Assembly (NCBI RefSeq): GCF_002951615.1
Contig: NZ_CP019062.1
Coordinates: forward strand, 1,302,001-1,366,000
Source: Rahnella sikkimica
GTDB lineage: Bacteria; Pseudomonadota; Gammaproteobacteria; Enterobacterales; Enterobacteriaceae
DNA: 64,000 bases
Direction of reading: 5' to 3'
Every line of letters starts with the position of its first letter. Position 1 is the first letter of the stretch. The notes under the pieces are model-generated. The model searched no databases, had not been told where the DNA came from, and was given only the letters and a program-made list of their open reading frames with translations. The position numbers and the translations under genes were made by a program. This document shows, piece by piece, positions 1 to 8,112 of the stretch.

Positions 1-923
1 AACGGTTCGCTGCAACCCAGTTGCATTTCAAACAGCAGGCTTTGGGATTCGTGAACGCCCATTGAACGTGCGTTGGAAACCGGCTGGCCCAGCCACTCTT
101 TAGGCAGGTTTTGCTCATAACGTGCATGACCGGTTTCATGGATCACGCCCATCATGGCGCTGAGGAATTCAGTTTCGTTGTAACGCGTAGTGATCCGCAC
201 ATCTTGCGGAACACCGCCGCAGAACGGGTGCGCGCTGACATCCAGACGACCGGCATCAAAATTAAAGCCCAGACGGTCCATCACTTTCAGGCCAAGCTGA
301 CGCTGTTTTTCAATATCGAACGGGCCTTGCGGCGCAATGCGGGATTCGGTTTTCTGCTTTTCCACCACGGTTTGCAGCAGATCCGGTAGCCAGGTTTTCA
401 GGTCGCCGAACAGAACGTCGAGTTTCTGCGATGTCATTCCCGGTTCGTACAAATCGAGCAGGGCGTCGTAACGGCTGATACCGGCGGCTTCGGCGCGCAG
501 TTTGGCTTCTTCGCGGCTCAGTTTCACGACTTCTTTCAGGTTATCGGAGAAACCTTCCCAGTCGTTGGATTTACGCTGAATGCGCCAGGCCTGTTCGCAA
601 CGCGCCCCGGCCAGTGATTTGGCCTGCACCAGACTTTCCGGCAACAGCGCGGCTTGCTGATAATGACGGCGCATTTCACGCAGGTTCGCCTGCTCCACAT
701 CATTAAGCTGCTCGCCACCGGCCTGTTCCAGCCATTCGCCGACCTGTTTCGCAGTAAGGATCTGATGCGTCAGCACGCTCAGTTCAGCCAGTGCTTCGGA
801 GCGCGCCTGGCCGCCTTGCGGGGGCATCATGGCCGCTGCATCCCAGCCTGCAATCGCCGATAAATGGCCGAAACGGGATAAACGGGCGAAGGTGTCGTGC
901 AATTTTTTATACGCGATGGTCAT
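1..923 (-). CDS. M32 family metallocarboxypeptidase (partial, C-terminus outside window)
   Basis: Zinc carboxypeptidase of family M32 (thermostable carboxypeptidase 1/Taq type), a cytosolic enzyme that trims C-terminal residues from peptides. The frame starts at an ATG at 923 and runs off the left edge, giving 307 of the roughly 500 residues usual for the family. All family hallmarks in this part are visible: HPF at residues 232-234, DVRIT at 241-245, the zinc-binding HETGH at 262-266 and HESQS at 291-295. It lies directly downstream of rstB, with only 2 bases between the rstB stop and this ATG, so it probably belongs to the rstAB transcript. Absence of rstA/rstB linkage for this family in E. 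coli makes the operon noteworthy. Identification is firm. Confidence 0.9.
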   Translation of the reverse strand, partial: MTIAYKKLHDTFARLSRFGHLSAIAGWDAAAMMPPQGGQARSEALAELSVLTHQILTAKQVGEWLEQAGGEQLNDVEQANLREMRRHYQQAALLPESLVQAKSLAGARCEQAWRIQRKSNDWEGFSDNLKEVVKLSREEAKLRAEAAGISRYDALLDLYEPGMTSQKLDVLFGDLKTWLPDLLQTVVEKQKTESRIAPQGPFDIEKQRQLGLKVMDRLGFNFDAGRLDVSAHPFCGGVPQDVRITTRYNETEFLSAMMGVIHETGHARYEQNLPKEWLGQPVSNARSMGVHESQSLLFEMQLGCSEP

Positions 924-925
924 TA

Positions 926-2251
926 TTAGCTCCCTTCCTGGTTTGGGTCAGGCTGTTCAACAGCCAGATTGAATAGGGGTTTTACCGGCCAGCTGAACCG
1001 CATACTGGCTCCGCCGAGTGAACTGCTTTCAACCGCAATGCGCCCCTGATAGGCCACGGCGATAGAATGGACGATAGCCAGCCCGAGCCCGCAGCCGCCG
1101 GTTGCGCGGTCGCGACTTGGATCGAGGCGAACAAAGGGTTCGAAAATGCGCGCACGTTCTTGTTCCGGAATGCCGGGGCCGTCGTCTTCGACCTGCAAAT
1201 GGGCCATTTCGCCGTCAAGCCACAGGCTGATGCGCAGCATTTCCTGAGAATAACGCAGGCCGTTGTTCACCAGATTGTCGAGCACGCGCTCCATCAGCCG
1301 TAAATCGACGCCGCCGAAATCGAGGTTTTCCGGTGGCTGATAAAGGATAGTCCGTTCACCATTGATCAGGCGGAAATCATCCACCTTGTCCTCCAGCCAG
1401 TGCGCCAGATTCACTTTTTCCAGATGCAACGCCACCTGCGGGCGATCCAGCCGGGCATAGGTCAGCAGTTCATCAATCAGCGCTTCGAGCTGGCCGATGT
1501 CGCGGTTAATGGCGTTTTGCTCGGATTCAGGCAGGTTCTCACTGATGGCCAGCCGGTAACGCAGGCGCACCAGCGGGGTTCGCAACTCGTGGGCAATACC
1601 GTCGATCAGCTGTTTTTTACTGGCGACCAGCGTGCTGATGTTGTCCGCCATCTGGTTAAACGCCACGCCCAGCCGGTTGAGGCTGGAGGTCGAATCGAAA
1701 TCGATACGTTCATCGAGATGGCCGTTACCAAGCCGAAGCGCGGAGTTTTCCAGCCGCAGCAAATCCTGCCAGTGCGGACGCATCCACAGGAAAACCGGCA
1801 GTGCGAGAGACAGGCCAATAAAAATCAGCAATCCCAAATCGAGCAGCCGCATTTCGTGCATGTAAAACAGATACGGGATCGGGCCGACGACCAGCACGTA
1901 GTGGCTGCGCGGGACGCGCTGGATAAAGGTGTATTCGTCGTCGAGGGCAATAATCTCGCCGTCTTTCAGGCGCTGATCCAGCGCGGGGCTGAGTTTGCGC
2001 TTGCCGAGCGGTTCAATGTGGAGTTTGAAAGACAGGTTCAGATCCAGCGTATTGATGGTCTTGTTCCAGTCTTTAATCGGAATTTCCCTGAGTTCACTGC
2101 GCATCAGGTAAAGCGAGCTTTTCATCAGGTCGTTCATGGACTGACGGCCGGTGCGTTCGGCGGTGACTTTGTACACCAGGCCGACCAGCATCGCCATCAC
2201 CAGAAAACAGACCAGCAGTAACAGAAAGAACTGGACGAAAAGCTTTCTCAT
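926..2251 (-). CDS. rstB: Sensor histidine kinase RstB
   Basis: Inner-membrane sensor kinase of the RstA/RstB two-component system. The 441-residue protein has a membrane segment at about residues 7-29, a periplasmic loop, a second membrane segment near 137-157 and a HAMP region. The phosphoacceptor motif HELRTPL begins at His221, followed by a HATPase domain with N-box, DDGPGIP and GCGLGLAI near the C-terminus. Length is close to E. coli RstB (433 aa). Its start codon overlaps the rstA stop by 4 bases (ATGA), indicating translational coupling. The order rstA-rstB matches E. coli, where this pair sits near tus and fumC in the terminus region; here tus is about 30 kb away. Confidence 0.93.
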   Translation of the reverse strand: MRKLFVQFFLLLLVCFLVMAMLVGLVYKVTAERTGRQSMNDLMKSSLYLMRSELREIPIKDWNKTINTLDLNLSFKLHIEPLGKRKLSPALDQRLKDGEIIALDDEYTFIQRVPRSHYVLVVGPIPYLFYMHEMRLLDLGLLIFIGLSLALPVFLWMRPHWQDLLRLENSALRLGNGHLDERIDFDSTSSLNRLGVAFNQMADNISTLVASKKQLIDGIAHELRTPLVRLRYRLAISENLPESEQNAINRDIGQLEALIDELLTYARLDRPQVALHLEKVNLAHWLEDKVDDFRLINGERTILYQPPENLDFGGVDLRLMERVLDNLVNNGLRYSQEMLRISLWLDGEMAHLQVEDDGPGIPEQERARIFEPFVRLDPSRDRATGGCGLGLAIVHSIAVAYQGRIAVESSSLGGASMRFSWPVKPLFNLAVEQPDPNQEGS

Positions 2252-2979
2252 TCCTGAAGAGACTCCCAGGCGTTCGGGGCAAACAAATAACCTTTATTGC
2301 GCACGGTTTTGATGCGGAAAGGTTCGAGGGTGTTGTCGTACAGTTTCTTGCGCAGACGCGAAATCGCCACGTCAATGCTGCGATCCAGTCCGTCGTAGCT
2401 CACGCCACGCAGGTTTTTCAGCAACGCTTCGCGATCCATAATGCGGCCCGCGTGTGTCGCCAGTTCCCACAGCAAATCAAAGTCGGATGTGGAGAGCACA
2501 ATGGTTTCATCCACCAGCGTGACTTCGCGGTTCACCGGGTCAATGCAAAGCTGGCCGAAGTGCAGGGCATTACCACTTTTCAGTGTCTGAACCGGTTGTT
2601 CGCTTTGCGCGGAGTGCACCGGGCTCTGGCGCAGATGCAGCCTTAACCGTGCCAGCAAAACGGCCGGCGGCGTGGTTTTCAGGATGTAATCGCTGGCGCC
2701 CATTTCGAGCGACAAAATGTGGTTCATGTCGCTGTCGAGCGAGGTGAGCAGCACGATCGGGCCGGGGAAAATAGGGCGCAAATCGCGGCACAGCGTCATA
2801 CCGTCTTTGCCCGGCAGCATAATATCCAGCAGGATAAGATCCGGTTTTTCTTTCTCAATGCGCGCCTGCGCGGTGTCACCACGAGGCTCGACCAGAACCT
2901 CAATATCATGTTTACCCAGATAGGCGGCGATCAGGTTGCCGACTTCTGCATCATCTTCTACAAAAACGATTCTATTCAT
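2248..2979 (-). CDS. rstA: Response regulator RstA (OmpR family)
   Basis: DNA-binding response regulator paired with RstB. It has a receiver domain with the acidic pair in VEDD near residues 8-10 and the phosphorylated Asp52 in LLDIMLPGKDG, followed by a winged-helix OmpR/PhoB effector domain ending in the usual RTVRNKGYLF strand. A longer frame opens at 3039, but the ATG at 2979 is chosen because the receiver domain begins immediately there (MNRIVFVEDD), giving 243 residues, close to the E. coli protein. In E. coli the rstA promoter is activated by PhoP; upstream here there is only a direct repeat (see 3090-3109) that might be a regulator site. Confidence 0.93.
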   Translation of the reverse strand: MNRIVFVEDDAEVGNLIAAYLGKHDIEVLVEPRGDTAQARIEKEKPDLILLDIMLPGKDGMTLCRDLRPIFPGPIVLLTSLDSDMNHILSLEMGASDYILKTTPPAVLLARLRLHLRQSPVHSAQSEQPVQTLKSGNALHFGQLCIDPVNREVTLVDETIVLSTSDFDLLWELATHAGRIMDREALLKNLRGVSYDGLDRSIDVAISRLRKKLYDNTLEPFRIKTVRNKGYLFAPNAWESLQE

Positions 2980-3370
2980 TGGCTTGCTGTTATAAGAAAT
3001 CCGGTGAGTAGCATAGCGTGACACGTCTGCTGACGCCATCGCGGTAGCGTAATAGAACGTGACAGTTTTGCGGCATTAATTCCATTTCCGCTAAATAGTT
3101 TGGCTAAATTCTGAAATGCTAGCAAAGTGCGTTTCAGTGATGGAAAGCACCTGAACCGACTGGCAAAGTGTGGCTGAATTATGCCATTATACAGACGAAT
3201 GACTTTAGCTTTATAAATTGATCTGCATTATGTATCTGTAGGCAGACTCTCAATTGACAGACTCTTTATTAACAGATTCTCTCTTAGCAGATAATGCACT
3301 CAGCACCACCTTCGCACGTTCTGTACAGACGTTCAAATGAACAGGCCCTGACCAGGAAGAGGAAACGGGG
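2980..3370. other. Divergent intergenic region with short repeats
   Basis: This gap separates rstA from the small gene at 3371. It contains a direct repeat GCTAAAT at 3090-3096 and 3103-3109 (13-bp period, about one helical turn), a layout typical of OmpR/PhoP-family operators, although the sequence is not a clear PhoP box. Further on, four imperfect 15-bp tandem units starting CAGAYTCT lie at 3243, 3258, 3273 and 3288. A good ribosome site (GAGGAAACGG) precedes the ATG at 3371. No other gene is visible. Confidence 0.5.
3243..3302. repeat. Four 15-bp imperfect tandem repeats
   Basis: Units begin CAGACTCT, CAGACTCT, CAGATTCT and CAGATAAT at exact 15-bp spacing. They lie between rstA and the small unknown gene starting at 3371, in its probable leader. 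Function is unknown; slipped-strand duplication is the simplest origin. Confidence 0.6.
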
Positions 3371-3790
3371 ATGAATGAAAATCGCCTGGTACCCGATGCG
3401 CGCAGTCAAAAAGCGTCCTTTGACTACATGGAATATTTGTCCGCATCCTGCAAAAAGAAATGGAGTTTTGTCGACGCTATTTATGGCGTGATGCCGTTTT
3501 TCGGCATGGTTCTGAAATCCCGTTCGAAGAAAGATAAATCGAAGCAGGAAGCCTTGCGTGCGCTGGCTTTGCAGGTGGTATCCACACAGGTGAGCGATGA
3601 AACAAACATCGTCCGGCTGATTGAACTGGCAGAGCAGCAAAATATGTACAGCATTGATATTAACCTGCCGTACTCGCTGACCGACGACCAGCTCACCGCT
3701 ATCAAAGTGGAATGCAAACATCTCGTGCAACTGAGTCAGAACAACGATCACCTGTTAGTGCAAATTATGCAGATGCCTTCTCAGCACTGA
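3371..3790 (+). CDS. Hypothetical protein, 139 aa
   Basis: A soluble protein of 139 residues with no signal peptide. It is lysine-rich in the middle (KSRSKKDKSK near residues 50-59) and has a hydrophobic stretch near 38-48 (YGVMPFFGMVL) that is too short to be a confident membrane span. The C-terminal half is helical and acidic/polar. I do not recognise the family. The start is supported by a strong Shine-Dalgarno sequence, GAGGAAACGGGG, just upstream. It stands alone between rstA (divergent) and the dehydrogenase operon (convergent) and is flanked on both sides by short tandem repeats. Confidence 0.7.
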   Translation: MNENRLVPDARSQKASFDYMEYLSASCKKKWSFVDAIYGVMPFFGMVLKSRSKKDKSKQEALRALALQVVSTQVSDETNIVRLIELAEQQNMYSIDINLPYSLTDDQLTAIKVECKHLVQLSQNNDHLLVQIMQMPSQH

Positions 3791-3841
3791 CCGTTTTCTG
3801 CGTATTGACCGTCTGCTGCGTTTTGACCGTCTGTAAGTAAA
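3788..3841. repeat. Three 18-bp tandem repeats at a gene end
   Basis: Three copies of an 18-bp unit starting TGACCGT occur at 3788, 3806 and 3824. The first TGA is the stop codon of the preceding 139-aa gene, so the array directly extends from the coding end. The third copy is diverged in its second half. This is probably a local slippage product. Confidence 0.65.
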
Positions 3842-3865
3842 AAGGCCGCTTTCGCGGCCTTTGTC
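3838..3865. terminator. Bidirectional rho-independent terminator
   Basis: A GGCCGC-TTTC-GCGGCC hairpin is flanked by an A-run on the left and a T-rich stretch on the right. It can terminate both the small gene from the left and the dehydrogenase operon from the right. Confidence 0.75.
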
Positions 3866-3881
3866 CTGTCTGGCGTCCGGG

Positions 3882-5117
3882 TTATTTCTTCAGCTCTGCG
3901 CGTAAATCCTTCACATCGCTTGCCGTTACCGGTGCGGCGGCATTTCCCCAGCTGTTACGGATGTAGGTCAGTACGTTTGCCACGTCCGCGTCACTCATAT
4001 TGGCATCAAATGACGGCATAGACGGCGCGGTCGGTTTGCTGTCGGTCGCGACCGGACGGCTGCCCGCCAGTACAACGCGGATCAGGGATGTCGCATTCGG
4101 CTGGTTGATCAGCGCGGAATCGGCCAGTCGCGGGAACAACCCTTCCTGACCCATGCCGGACGGCGTGTGGCAGGCGGAACAGCGGTCGGCGTAAAGATGT
4201 TTACCGGCGACCATCGCGCTGTCTTCGGCTTTCACCGGAGCAGGCGCGGTGCTGCCGCTGTCGTGACCGCTGTCTTTCAGGTAAACCGCCACGGCCTTGA
4301 GATCCGCATCCGTCCAGTGCTGCGACGAATTCGTCACTTCTTCCGCCATCGGACCGGAGGCCATATCGAACCGGTTAGAACCGGTTTTCAGATACTGCAT
4401 CAGATCTTCCTGCGTCCAGTTGCCAATACCGGTGTGTTTATTGACGGTGATGTCCGGTGCAACCCAGTTTTCCACCACGGCACCTTGCAGGAACTCGCTG
4501 TCTTTATCACCGCCAATCATGTTTTTCGGCGTGTGGCAGGTACCGCAGTGCCCCAGACCTTCAACAATGTATGCGCCGCGATTCCATTCCGCGGATTTAT
4601 CCATTTGTGGTTTGAATTCGCCTTTGTTGAAGTTCAGCCAGTTCCAGCCCATCAGGCTGGTGCGCACGTTGAACGGGAAGGGCAGTTGGTTGGTTTCCAC
4701 TTCGTGATGCACCGGTTGCAGGGTTTGCAGATACGCCCAGATGGCGGCGTTATCTTCGCGGGTGACTTTGGTGTACGCCGTGAACGGCATCGCGCCGTAC
4801 AGACGTTTGCCGCCGTGACCGATGCCTTCGGACATCGCGCGCTGGAAGTCGTCGAATGACCATTTGCCGATACCCGTTTCCGGATCCGGCGTGATGTTAG
4901 CCCCGACTAAACGGCCAAACGGCGTTTCGATCGGCACGCCACCGGCGAACGGTTTGGCGTCAGGGGTGGAGGCAGTGTGACAGGCCGCGCAGTCGCCGAC
5001 GGTGGCCAGATAACGCCCGCGTTCTACCTGCTCGAAAGAGCCGTCACCGGCGGCGTGCGCCAGGCCGGAAACGCTGAGTGCCAGCAAGCCGAGTGAGAAT
5101 GACGTTAACTTTTTCAT
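3882..5117 (-). CDS. Triheme cytochrome c subunit of membrane sugar-acid dehydrogenase
   Basis: Membrane-associated cytochrome c subunit of a three-component gluconate/ketogluconate-type dehydrogenase. It carries electrons from the flavoprotein to the quinone pool at the periplasmic face. The 411-residue protein has a Sec signal peptide (about residues 1-22, ending AHA) and three heme c sites, CAACH at 43-47, CGTCH near 190 and CSACH near 315, which is the normal count for this family. It overlaps the GMC flavoprotein gene by 4 bases (5114-5117), so the two are translated together. The operon order is small Tat subunit, flavoprotein, cytochrome. The substrate (gluconate, 2-ketogluconate, or another polyol or sugar acid) cannot be settled from sequence alone. 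Confidence 0.88.
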   Translation of the reverse strand: MKKLTSFSLGLLALSVSGLAHAAGDGSFEQVERGRYLATVGDCAACHTASTPDAKPFAGGVPIETPFGRLVGANITPDPETGIGKWSFDDFQRAMSEGIGHGGKRLYGAMPFTAYTKVTREDNAAIWAYLQTLQPVHHEVETNQLPFPFNVRTSLMGWNWLNFNKGEFKPQMDKSAEWNRGAYIVEGLGHCGTCHTPKNMIGGDKDSEFLQGAVVENWVAPDITVNKHTGIGNWTQEDLMQYLKTGSNRFDMASGPMAEEVTNSSQHWTDADLKAVAVYLKDSGHDSGSTAPAPVKAEDSAMVAGKHLYADRCSACHTPSGMGQEGLFPRLADSALINQPNATSLIRVVLAGSRPVATDSKPTAPSMPSFDANMSDADVANVLTYIRNSWGNAAAPVTASDVKDLRAELKK

Positions 5118-6877
5118 GCGATCATCTCTCCCGGTTTTTTCAGGTAATAGTGACGGATCGCATGAGCAGCTTTAAACGCCAGTGCGCCGACGGTGCCGGT
5201 CGGGTTGTAACCGGGGTTTTGCGGGAAGGCGGAAGCGCCGACCACAAACAGGTTCGGTACGTCCCAGACCTGCAGGTGTTTGTTCACGGAACTGTTAGAC
5301 GGATCTGCCCCCATCACAAATCCGCCGACGACGTGGGACGACTGATACGGCGTACCGTTCCAGTGGCCTTTCATCGGGTTGGCAACCAGCTCGCGCGGGT
5401 TCATCGCTTTGGCAATTTCCGCCACTTTACCGGTGCAATACGCTGCCATTTTCAGGTCGTTTTCCGGGAAATCGAACGTGACGCGCAACAGCGGGCGACC
5501 GAGACGATCTTTGTAGTTCGGATCGAGCGACAGATAGTTGGTTTTGGTGGTGTAGCTGCTGGCCTCGCAGCCGATGGACATCGAGCTGAGATAGTTGGCG
5601 ACGGTGGCTTTTTTCCACTCGGAACCCCATTTCGGCGTGCCCGGCGGAACAGGGCGGTAACCGATTGGCGCGCCACCGATGGGCGTTACGCGAATACTGC
5701 CGCCACCAAAGAAGCCGAGGCCGCTGTGGTCAAAGTTGTCGTTGTTGAAATCATCGATGCCCATTCCGACCGCACCTGCGCCGATGAACGGGTTGAAGTT
5801 CTTGTCATCGAAGAAGAGCTGGACGCCGTTAGCCGTCTGATAGGCATAATTACGGCCCGTCGTGCCTTCTAACGTGACCGGATCATAAGGCTTACCGATG
5901 CCGGAAAGCAGCATCAGGCGGACGTTTTCGAAGGTAAAAGCGCTGACGATCACCAGATCGGCAGGCTGTTCCCATTCGTCGCCGGAAGAGTCGATATACA
6001 CCACGCCGGTCGCGCGTTTTCCGGTGGAATCTTTCAGCACCTGCATCACTTCACAGTTGGTGCGGGCTTCGAAATTCTCTTTGCGGATCAGCGCCGGTAA
6101 TACGGTGGTGATGGCGCTGGCTTTGGAGTAGTTGGCGCAGCCGTAGTTGGTGCAGAAACCGCAGAACGTACAGGGCCCCATTTTGACGCCGAGCGGGTTG
6201 GTGTAAGGCTCGGAAATCAGCGAAGAGGGCACCGGGAACGCTTTGTAGCCCATGTTGCGCGCGGCTTCGGCAAACAGCGTCGGGCCGTAAGGCTGATCCA
6301 TCGGGCGGGTCGGATATTCAATCGAGCGCATCCCTTCATACGGGTTGCCGCCGTCACGATGCTCGCCATTCACGTTGCTGGCTTTACCGGAAACCCCGGC
6401 GATACGCTCAAAAGACGCGTAATGCGGCTCCATCTCTTCCCAGTCGGTTCCCCAGTCTTGCAGAACCAGTTCTTCGGGAATGGCTTTTGCGCCGTAACGT
6501 TCGGTCAGATGGCTTTTCAGGCGGAATTCATCAGGCTGGAAGCGGAACGTAATCCCCGCCCAGTGGTTACCTGCGCCGCCGGTGCCGTTGCCCGGATGGA
6601 ATGAGCCCCATTCTCGCATCGGTAAGGCGGTTTGCGCCGGGTTGTTGCGGATAGTAATGGTGTTCTGACGCGTGCGTAACATCAGTTCCTGGCGGGAGTT
6701 GTAACGCAGTTCGTCGGCCGCGGTGGCGACGTTGAAATCGCGCGCCGTATCACGCCACGGGCCGCGTTCGATAGCCACCACATTCAGGCCTTCGTCGCAC
6801 AGTTCATTGGCGATGATCGAGCCGGCCCAGCCGAGCCCGATAACCACCACGTCGGTTTTAGGTAATTTTTTTGCCAT
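5114..6877 (-). CDS. GMC-family flavoprotein dehydrogenase subunit (gluconate/ketogluconate type)
   Basis: Catalytic FAD subunit of a periplasmic membrane-bound dehydrogenase that oxidises a sugar acid. The 587-residue length is typical. The N-terminal dinucleotide motif VVVIGLGWAGS lies at residues 10-20. The conserved C-terminal NPTGTVGALAF segment, near residue 560, belongs to the GMC C-terminal domain. It has no signal peptide of its own, as expected when it is exported together with the Tat-dependent small subunit encoded immediately upstream (6893-7642). A cysteine-rich stretch (CTFCGFCTNYGC near residue 240) is characteristic of the gluconate 2-dehydrogenase large-subunit group. Its coupling to the cytochrome gene supports the complex. 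Confidence 0.88.
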   Translation of the reverse strand: MAKKLPKTDVVVIGLGWAGSIIANELCDEGLNVVAIERGPWRDTARDFNVATAADELRYNSRQELMLRTRQNTITIRNNPAQTALPMREWGSFHPGNGTGGAGNHWAGITFRFQPDEFRLKSHLTERYGAKAIPEELVLQDWGTDWEEMEPHYASFERIAGVSGKASNVNGEHRDGGNPYEGMRSIEYPTRPMDQPYGPTLFAEAARNMGYKAFPVPSSLISEPYTNPLGVKMGPCTFCGFCTNYGCANYSKASAITTVLPALIRKENFEARTNCEVMQVLKDSTGKRATGVVYIDSSGDEWEQPADLVIVSAFTFENVRLMLLSGIGKPYDPVTLEGTTGRNYAYQTANGVQLFFDDKNFNPFIGAGAVGMGIDDFNNDNFDHSGLGFFGGGSIRVTPIGGAPIGYRPVPPGTPKWGSEWKKATVANYLSSMSIGCEASSYTTKTNYLSLDPNYKDRLGRPLLRVTFDFPENDLKMAAYCTGKVAEIAKAMNPRELVANPMKGHWNGTPYQSSHVVGGFVMGADPSNSSVNKHLQVWDVPNLFVVGASAFPQNPGYNPTGTVGALAFKAAHAIRHYYLKKPGEMIA

Positions 6878-6892
6878 AATGTTTGTCTGCCC

Positions 6893-7642
6893 TTAGCTCT
6901 TCATTTTCCATGCGTCGCCGCCTGAAATGCTCAGCGGTTCCAGATCGAGTTTCTGGTTATGTTTGCCGACATATTCGCGGTAGTCGTAGCGTGCGCCGGG
7001 GAAGCCCAGCATTTTCCACGACACCATGTTGCGGTTTCCGCCATAAATCGGGTCAGCGAAGAAGCCTTCCAGGGTGTTCTTGAGCACGATGGCGAAGAAC
7101 AGTTTGGAATCGATCCCATCCAGAGCAATTTTTCCGCTTTCGAGGCCGGACAGGATTGGGTCCTGCTGGTCGCCGGGCAGATCCTTGAACAGTTTCTGGT
7201 GCTGCGACTGGCTGTATTTATCCAGTGCAGCCAGGCCGAGACGATAACGTTGCTGAGGAACTAAAGGAGACTGGTCGCCCTGTTCGGGGGTGCCGTCCTG
7301 GAAAGGACCTTCCATGTAAAGGCGGGCGTAGGTGCCGTAAAAACCGGCCAGCTGGCGGTCGATAAACACCGCGCATCCGGCGTCTTTACCGCCGACGCTC
7401 AGATTATCGGCGGGCACCAGCCGGTCAACAATGGCTTCCATCGCGGCGGCTTCGGCGTCGGTGAAGAACGCCCAGCCATCCATATCAATTTGCGGAGGCG
7501 GGCTGGCGTCAAAGGGGCTCCACACGGGCGTTCCTTTGAGCGTTACCGCGTTTGCGGCTTTGGCCGCGCCCAGGACTGCGGAGGCTGCCGTGAACGAGAG
7601 AATTTGCCTGCGGGTCACGCCGGGCAATGTTTTTTTGCTCAT
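6893..7642 (-). CDS. Tat-exported small subunit (gluconate 2-dehydrogenase subunit 3 family)
   Basis: Accessory gamma subunit of the three-component dehydrogenase, first gene of the operon. The 249-residue protein starts with a twin-arginine signal (VTRRQILSF near residues 9-17, then a hydrophobic stretch ending AANA). The complex is therefore probably folded in the cytoplasm and exported by Tat, carrying the flavoprotein with it. The rest matches the gluconate 2-dehydrogenase subunit 3 family by overall pattern: DAEAAAMEAIVDRLVP early, then the NTLEGFFADPIYGGN segment. A 15-base gap separates it from the flavoprotein gene. Confidence 0.87.
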   Translation of the reverse strand: MSKKTLPGVTRRQILSFTAASAVLGAAKAANAVTLKGTPVWSPFDASPPPQIDMDGWAFFTDAEAAAMEAIVDRLVPADNLSVGGKDAGCAVFIDRQLAGFYGTYARLYMEGPFQDGTPEQGDQSPLVPQQRYRLGLAALDKYSQSQHQKLFKDLPGDQQDPILSGLESGKIALDGIDSKLFFAIVLKNTLEGFFADPIYGGNRNMVSWKMLGFPGARYDYREYVGKHNQKLDLEPLSISGGDAWKMKS

Positions 7643-8112
7643 TTATGTTCCCTGTTTTTTTCTGTAGCGATATGCACAGCGATACGTAGCTATAAATGGC
7701 GCACATCCCGTCGTCTTCCGGACGGAAGAAAAGGGGAGAGGGACGCGTGCAAAAGCGCTGTCATGGCCTGTGTGCTGCCATAAAAGCGCCGGTCAGAATT
7801 CAGATGCGCTCTGCAAAAGCAGTCGGGTGGCACCGGAATAAATCGTTAACCTGCTAAGGATAAATGAAAATGACCTGTAAAGATAAATGGTTAATTTGTT
7901 AAAAATGTTATGAAATGTGTGTGAAGTGGTTTTAATGTTGTAATTTTAGACGTTTTTTTGTGACGTGCGTGCATTTTATCCGCACGTTAAGCAGGGGATA
8001 CGCCGGAAGCATTTTCCTTTCAGACCCGCGTTGTTTAGCCATTCATGGCATGAAGGTTGAAATATGTCGTTTGTCAGGTAAGATCAAACCTTACGTTTAA
8101 AATGTGTAAGGC
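7643..8112. other. Divergent intergenic region
   Basis: This is an AT-rich gap of about 470 bases between the dehydrogenase operon and the barrel-protein gene. It must hold promoters for both directions. I see no clear operator; a TGTGA half-site at about 7960 is too weak to call a CRP box. No small coding frame stands out. Confidence 0.4.

Noticed and set aside
1400..2221. 273-codon plus-strand frame opposite rstB
   Set aside because: It is antisense to a well-conserved kinase gene and shows no ribosome site or protein-like pattern; it is a codon-bias shadow.
4167..4859. 230-codon plus-strand frame opposite the cytochrome c gene
   Set aside because: Antisense shadow of a high-GC gene with clear heme motifs on the other strand.
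7955..7980. CRP site upstream of the dehydrogenase or barrel genes
   Set aside because: Only one half (TGTGA) is present; the other half does not match.
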